Part shown: piece by piece, positions 33,017 to 36,536 of the stretch
Numbering within the stretch: position 1 is the first letter of the stretch
How the letters are laid out: each line of letters begins with the position of its first letter
Origin: an uncultured Bacilli bacterium
GTDB taxonomy: Bacteria > Bacillota_I > Bacilli_A > RF39 > UBA660
NCBI GenBank assembly: GCA_947628105.1
Contig: CANQYN010000001.1
Span: 1 to 36,536, forward strand
Direction of reading: 5' to 3'
DNA length: 36,536 bases
Notes under the pieces: model-generated
What the model was told of the DNA's origin: nothing
What the model saw: only the letters and a program-made list of their open reading frames with translations
Database searches by the model: none
Position numbers and translations under genes: made by a program

Positions 33017-33181
33017 TCATACTCCTTTCTTTTTGGAAGTATCATTGAATAGTATCTTCTTATTTAAAATATTATAATTCATATATTGCTTTTCTAATTC
33101 TATTTTTAATACATTCGTTATTATGTCATTTAAAGATTTACCATTTTCTTTAAATTTTAAATTAACATTATATTTAACCAT
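33017..33181 (-). CDS. 54-residue protein coupled to the recombinase
   Basis: A short, basic protein (MVKYNVNLKFKENGKSLNDI, then a helical KIELEKQYMNYNILNKK) with GGAGGT about ten bases before its ATG. Its TGA is one base before the TTG of the recombinase, and the recombinase ribosome binding site lies inside its last codons, so both are translated together. The beta start followed by a helix could be a DNA-binding or partner protein, for example a recombination directionality factor (inference only). It was too short for ordinary ORF cut-offs. Confidence 0.65.
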   Translation of the reverse strand: MVKYNVNLKFKENGKSLNDIITNVLKIELEKQYMNYNILNKKILFNDTSKKKGV

Positions 33182-33226
33182 AGAGTTTCATACCTCCAAT
33201 AAATTCTATGGCTTTAAAATTTAAAT

Positions 33227-33269
33227 AAGTAATATTATTTAGATAATAATACCCCTAACAATATTACTT
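33227..33269 (-). promoter_or_regulatory. Leader hairpin before the 54-residue gene
   Basis: Ten-base inverted repeat AAGTAATATT / AATATTACTT separated by 23 bases. It overlaps the last codons of one tiny ORF and contains another, and ends 46 bases before the 54-residue gene. It could act as an attenuator-like switch for recombinase expression. Confidence 0.45.
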
Positions 33270-33365
33270 GTTATCATAGTCCTCCTGATTGTTTATTCCT
33301 CGATTAAATATTTTTCCTCTGAAATTAAATCTTCTCATTTATATTATCTTCTTTTCACGATACAT
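33239..33365 (-). other. Cluster of tiny leader ORFs upstream of the recombinase operon
   Basis: Three adjacent mini-frames on the - strand: 33365-33339 (8 residues, MYREKKII, behind GGGGGG), 33338-33264 (24 residues, MRRFNFRGKIFNRGINNQED and on, starting directly after the previous stop), and 33277-33239 (12 residues, MITSNIVRGIII, behind AGGAGG with only three bases spacing). The tight stop/start joints look like coupled leader peptides, though chance cannot be excluded. Confidence 0.4.
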
Positions 33366-33619
33366 GATACCCCCCACTAAAAAGAAGAGTCAAGTCATTA
33401 AGTATAGAAAGTTTTGTCTATCATCCTATAATACTTGCAAATGCATTAATTTATAAAAAAGCAGGATAAGATGTTTACACATCAATACTAAACTAATCCT
33501 TATTTTATAAGAGTTGATTATGGTGCTATTCTTATTTTGTACTTACGAAATTCATTCTACTTTGTAGGTTGATATAAAGAATAAAGTAAATAATATCAAT
33601 ACATTAGATCACAAAAAAT
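33366..33619. other. Non-coding element DNA with short inverted repeats
   Basis: No convincing ORF. It contains an inverted repeat TTGATAT / ATATCAA (33570-33600) and a copy of ATCATCCTATAA near 33423, which recurs in the hairpin at 33620-33661. No clear consensus promoter for the recombinase leader; TTGACT near 33393 with TATCAT is a weak candidate. Confidence 0.4.
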
Positions 33620-33662
33620 CATCCTAATTTATAGTTTTCGCTAAATTTTATAGGATGATTAT
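33615..33662 (-). terminator. Terminator of the kinase-like gene
   Basis: On the - strand AATCATCCTA ... TAGGATGATT, an imperfect long hairpin ending in TTTTTT (A-run at 33615-33620 on +). Confidence 0.75.
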
Positions 33663-33678
33663 TTTTTACTAGTTAAGG

Positions 33679-34830
33679 TCATATATAATTATTTTTTGTA
33701 TAAATTTCATATTTAGAATACAAGTCATTTAAAAATCTAGTGGAATTTTCATTTTGTTCTGATTCTTCTATTTTTTTTCCTATTGTTCTTATCATCGTTT
33801 CAGTAAATTTAGATTCTAAATCATATTCATAATCATATTCATCTTGATAATTACACTTATTAATTGAATTTTTTTTATGATATTTCCATATTTCCATTAA
33901 ACAAAATAAATTTGAATCATTTCTAATATCATTAACTTCTACACTCCAAAACTTTTCACCATTATTAGTTATTTTATCGATAATTTGGTCTACCACTATT
34001 TCATATAATTCATCATAAACCGGATAATCTTCTTCTTCTAATTTAAATAAATCTTTCTTGACAACTCCTTGTTCCATTAAATATTGTTTTAAGCCAGCAT
34101 CTTTATCAAACAAATAAAATTTTTCATATTTTTCAAAATTAGGAATTACAGATTTAATTGCAAGAAGAGTCTTTGCTTCTATAGAATACTCCAATAAGTC
34201 TTTTTTTGATTGTTGATCTAGTGATAACTCCTCATTATATTTAAGTGTCGATGCAATTTGTCTAGGTTTAGGTGTTACAAATTTTAATGCTTTAAACAAT
34301 TTAATAGGATTATTTTCATCAAATACTTTTTCTACATCATAATGCAAAAAATCTATAAACCAAAATCCAGTTTCTTCATCGTAAAATAAATTTTTAGGTT
34401 TAGCCTCATACCCCATTTCATATAACATACAACCATCACTAATAAGTTTTTTATAATGTTCAAATGGAATGTTATAAACACGATTTAAATCTGAAATTAC
34501 CGTATCATATGAAACACCATATTTCGCCATAGAAGCGCAATTTTTTCCTTTGCATTTTTCTTGTAATACATAACAAACATCATCACTTCCTTCAATTGTC
34601 CTCATAACAGAAATATGCTTTGGAGTGTTAACACCTTTTTGAATTTTTTGATTAACCCCTTCCATAACCCTCTCTTCACAATCACGTGCTCGATGATTAT
34701 ATTTAACATATTTTAACGGAAGCATATATTTTACTAAAACAACATCCCCAAAATCAAAGCATTGACTTCCTCCATCACTTATATTTTGTTTGTTTTTAGA
34801 TTGCTCAATTGCATATTTTATATCTATCAT
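33679..34830 (-). CDS. Kinase-fold-like element protein
   Basis: A 383-residue soluble protein. Its first half follows a protein-kinase or aminoglycoside-phosphotransferase plan: a Lys in a beta strand (VVLVKYMLP, K34), an acidic helix (RARDCEERV), a hinge-like YVLQEK, then YEAKPKNLFYDEETGFWFIDF with N147 and D160 in the positions of the catalytic-loop Asn and the Mg-binding Asp of DFG. The catalytic-loop HxD Asp is not obvious (replaced by Glu/Ala/Lys), so it may be inactive or atypical. The second half is helical and acidic. AAGGAG precedes the ATG, TATAAT lies nearby. Defence or regulatory cargo are possibilities, not shown. Confidence 0.65.
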   Translation of the reverse strand: MIDIKYAIEQSKNKQNISDGGSQCFDFGDVVLVKYMLPLKYVKYNHRARDCEERVMEGVNQKIQKGVNTPKHISVMRTIEGSDDVCYVLQEKCKGKNCASMAKYGVSYDTVISDLNRVYNIPFEHYKKLISDGCMLYEMGYEAKPKNLFYDEETGFWFIDFLHYDVEKVFDENNPIKLFKALKFVTPKPRQIASTLKYNEELSLDQQSKKDLLEYSIEAKTLLAIKSVIPNFEKYEKFYLFDKDAGLKQYLMEQGVVKKDLFKLEEEDYPVYDELYEIVVDQIIDKITNNGEKFWSVEVNDIRNDSNLFCLMEIWKYHKKNSINKCNYQDEYDYEYDLESKFTETMIRTIGKKIEESEQNENSTRFLNDLYSKYEIYTKNNYI

Positions 34831-34893
34831 ATCGTTTACTCCTTTTTTTATTATAACATATTTATAATCATAAATATCATTATTTAAATATTA

Positions 34894-35871
34894 CTACCCA
34901 TTATTCCCCATAAAAATTCTATCCCCTGCTTTAACTGTATAAGAAGTTGTAGATAAAAAGGGTGACTCTCCTGATTCTGAAAGTAAAAGGACTTGACCAA
35001 CATAAATATCATCATTTGTTAAATTGTTCAATATTTTTAAATCCGATACACTCATATTAAACTGCTTGGCAATCTTATATAAACTATCCCCCGCTTTGAC
35101 TGTATAAGTAGTTTCAGTAACAATATTTTCTTCTTTCATAGGTATTTGTAATACTTGACCAATCGATAAATTATCAGACGATAAATTATTCAATTTTTTT
35201 ATTTCATCAACCTTCGTATTAAATTGCTTTGCTAGTTTCCACAACGTATCTCCATTTTGTACTACATATGTATTCCCCGTTGAAGGAACAGTTGGAAGAG
35301 AATATCCATTTTCTTGTAAAATAGCTCTTATTACTGCATCTACATATTTTTTATAATTTTTCTGAATACGGTCAAGATCTGAAGCATTATCAATAAATCC
35401 ATACTCTACAATAACAGGTTGTGTTTTTCCGGTATTTCTTAAAATATAATAATAATCTAAATTAGGATTAGAAGTGGATCTTCTTTGATAATATGATCGA
35501 GTTATTTGTCCTTCTTTTCCAATTTCAGATAAAATACTACGAGCAAGATTATCATTATTACGAAGAGCATATATCACCTCTGCTCCTTGTGCACCTTTAA
35601 TAGCAGAACCGGCCGCATTAATATGATTAGAAACTACAATCACATTCGGAGAATCCCCAAACGCATTTAATACTCGTTTTACTCGTTCTGTTGGATTTAC
35701 TGTTTCATCAGTAGAACGTACTAATTTTACTGGAATTCCTAATTCCTTAAAACGATCATACATATATTTTGAAATTTGTAAAGTTAAATCTTTTTCTTTT
35801 ACTCCATTCCCTACTGCACCAGAATCCGCTCCCCCATGTCCAGCATCTACAACCACCTCTAAATTATTCAT
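34894..35871 (-). CDS. N-acetylmuramoyl-L-alanine amidase with LysMs, 5' part of split gene
   Basis: An Amidase_3 zinc amidase cutting the MurNAc-L-Ala bond. Numbering from ATG 35871: zinc ligands H12 (DAGHGG), E26, H83 (SNHIN), catalytic E156 (VEYGFIDN); LysM1 at about 212-255, LysM2 at about 263-307, and the first residues of LysM3 (TSYTVKAGD). The last eight residues, RIFMGNNG, come from the inserted element. The intact gene would have 406 codons and four LysMs. There is no signal peptide, as in Bacillus CwlC, which lyses the mother cell. ATG 35871 has GAGGTGA; the frame is open to 35901. Three-quarters of the protein is left, so it may be partly active. Confidence 0.88.
   Translation of the reverse strand: MNNLEVVVDAGHGGADSGAVGNGVKEKDLTLQISKYMYDRFKELGIPVKLVRSTDETVNPTERVKRVLNAFGDSPNVIVVSNHINAAGSAIKGAQGAEVIYALRNNDNLARSILSEIGKEGQITRSYYQRRSTSNPNLDYYYILRNTGKTQPVIVEYGFIDNASDLDRIQKNYKKYVDAVIRAILQENGYSLPTVPSTGNTYVVQNGDTLWKLAKQFNTKVDEIKKLNNLSSDNLSIGQVLQIPMKEENIVTETTYTVKAGDSLYKIAKQFNMSVSDLKILNNLTNDDIYVGQVLLLSESGESPFLSTTSYTVKAGDRIFMGNNG
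34909..34916 (-). repeat. Element-side att arm 2
   Basis: TTTTTATG on the - strand just inside copy 2 of the core; inverted partner of the arm at 30320-30327. Confidence 0.6.
34920..34928 (-). repeat. Attachment-site core, copy 2
   Basis: CAGGGGATA on the - strand at the point where the amidase frame leaves the LysM consensus (GCA GGG GAT then AGA). Confidence 0.85.
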
Positions 35872-35888
35872 CTTTTTCACCTCTAATA

Positions 35889-35916
35889 TAACGTATGACA
35901 TGATAATCTTTTGGTG
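35889..35916 (-). promoter_or_regulatory. Possible mother-cell (sigma-K-like) promoter of the amidase
   Basis: On the - strand CACC (35916-35913), 15-base spacer, CATACGTTA (35897-35889). The -10 fits CATAnnnTA; the -35 matches the loose AC motif. The transcript would begin almost at the ribosome binding site, which weakens the call. A sigma-A-like TTGAAG-N17-TAATTT also lies upstream. Confidence 0.3.
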
Positions 35917-35976
35917 ATATAAGAAAATTATTATTTACTAAATAAAACTTCAAATATTGCATTATTTTTTTCAATG

Positions 35977-35999
35977 AAAAAACCAATCATCCGATTGGT
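35977..35999 (-). terminator. Terminator of the 118-residue membrane protein gene
   Basis: On the - strand ACCAATC, loop GGAT, GATTGGT, then TTTTT. It separates this gene from the amidase. Confidence 0.8.
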
Positions 36000-36022
36000 C
36001 TTTTATTATTCATTTCACCTTG

Positions 36023-36379
36023 TTAAAATAAACCAAATAATTCAGCTATAAAATTAATAATGAATGTCAAAACAACCATAGTTGTTAGAATTGAAAAAAT
36101 ACTAAATGATACTTTTAAGAAAACTTCTTTTTTGGATTTAATACCAATAATGATATAAAAAATAGCCAATATATATACTAAAATATTGTCAATCCAAAGC
36201 AAAGGACCATTGATATATTTTAATAAAAAATCATTAATTTTCGTCGTATCATAGGAATAATTATAAATTAAGTAAGTAAAATTCAAAACAACAATAATAA
36301 AACTGATAAAAGTAAATATAATTAATCCATTTTTTACTATTTTTTCAATATCAAATTTTTTCTTTTTTTCCTCTTCCAT
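36023..36379 (-). CDS. Small membrane protein of unknown function
   Basis: A 118-residue protein with a Lys/Glu-rich cytoplasmic start (MEEEKKKKFDIEK) and three membrane segments (about 18-41, 60-79 and 90-115). I do not recognise a family. AAGGTAAGGA precedes the ATG. It has its own promoter and terminator. It may have no connection with the amidase gene downstream. Confidence 0.7.
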   Translation of the reverse strand: MEEEKKKKFDIEKIVKNGLIIFTFISFIIVVLNFTYLIYNYSYDTTKINDFLLKYINGPLLWIDNILVYILAIFYIIIGIKSKKEVFLKVSFSIFSILTTMVVLTFIINFIAELFGLF

Positions 36380-36398
36380 AATTCCTTACCTTTCTATA

Positions 36399-36426
36399 AT
36401 TATAGTGTATCATAACTACATAACAA
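36399..36426 (-). promoter_or_regulatory. Promoter of the 118-residue membrane protein gene
   Basis: On the - strand TTGTTA (36426-36421), 16-base spacer, TATAAT (36404-36399). The last 110 bases of the window beyond it hold no gene that I can see. Confidence 0.65.
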
Positions 36427-36536
36427 AGTAAATAATAGATATAGTAAAAGACATATAACTTGTAGTGTTACAATTGATGTGAAACATTTCTATATAAAAA
36501 AGTAATTCAAGTCGTATAATTGAGTTAACCAAAACA

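Larger units (their letters stand above)
30305..34928 (-). mobile_element. 4.6-kb serine-recombinase integrative element inside an amidase gene
   Basis: The two 9-bp copies start 4615 bases apart. Each lies within the codons for Gly-Asp of a LysM motif. Between them are a large serine recombinase, a coupled 54-residue protein, a leader with tiny ORFs, a kinase-like protein and a two-gene unit. Outside them the two halves of the amidase gene are uninterrupted. The deduced circle junction places an inverted repeat CATAAAAA / TTTTTATG around the core, as expected for a serine-integrase attP. No conjugation, replication or capsid genes are present, so it is either mobilised by others or a resident intervening element. 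Confidence 0.85.

Noticed and set aside
33043..33045. ATG 33045 as start of the serine recombinase
   Set aside because: No ribosome binding site and it lies inside the 54-residue gene; TTG 33015 has AAGGAG at six bases and gives the usual recombinase N-terminus.
34120..34180. Prophage hypothesis for 30305-34928
   Set aside because: No capsid, tail, terminase, lysis or replication genes; the element is only 4.6 kb.

Overview
The window is strongly AT-rich DNA from a low-GC Gram-positive bacterium. A-rich ribosome binding sites of the GGAGG type, sigma-A-like promoters and short hairpin terminators with T-tracts are everywhere. Sporulation-associated genes (gpr, spoIIM, ylbJ, a YlmC/YmxH-type PRC-barrel gene and a CwlC-like amidase without signal peptide) point to an endospore-forming or formerly spore-forming member of the Bacilli/Erysipelotrichia-like gut Firmicutes. 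I cannot name the species. No rRNA, tRNA, riboswitch or CRISPR array was seen.

Layout. Positions 1-8500 are mainly + strand housekeeping: a DUF308-type membrane protein, miaB, (YigZ on -), an unknown protein, uvrC, a Xer recombinase overlapping a phosphohexomutase, a Dps-like protein without ferroxidase ligands, and a ZIP metal transporter. Positions 8517-13439 are mostly - strand: a small repeat protein, an HTH regulator coupled to a pilin-like protein, mnmA, spoIIM and gpr, with an unlisted 36-residue Lys-rich membrane peptide on + at 12307. Positions 13562-16823 carry rpsT, a surface transglutaminase-like protein and a divergent YlbL-like protease/ylbJ pair. Positions 16816-20481 are part of a type IV pilus system: two prepilins and a PilB ATPase with an odd Ser/Thr/Asn/Pro tail. 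Positions 20490-29954 (-) carry holA, a two-component system, an ApbE-like protein, a PRC-barrel/glycosyltransferase/TPR operon, a membrane gene that appears frameshifted at an A8 tract, a diacylglycerol kinase-like protein and a Lys-rich membrane protein.

The most notable region is 30036-35871. A cell-wall amidase gene with LysM repeats is split in two. The 5' part (34894-35871) stops just after the start of its third LysM. The rest of that LysM and a fourth one lie 4.6 kb away (30036-30305). The intervening DNA is bounded by identical 9-bp copies of CAGGGGATA (on - strand) and encodes a large serine recombinase, a translationally coupled 54-residue protein, a leader with tiny ORFs, a kinase-fold-like protein and a two-gene unit with a Cys-rich motif. 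Recombination between the two 9-mers would restore a 406-codon amidase in frame and produce a circle whose junction has an 8-bp inverted repeat around the core. The element is thus a small site-specific integrative element sitting inside a probable mother-cell lysis gene. This arrangement resembles skin/sigK and SP-beta/spsM. Whether it excises during sporulation is inference.

The pilus genes could build an envelope-spanning filament, but no PilC, PilD or PilT is present in the window. The lipid genes (glycosyltransferase, lipid kinase) fit glycolipid and lipoteichoic acid metabolism.
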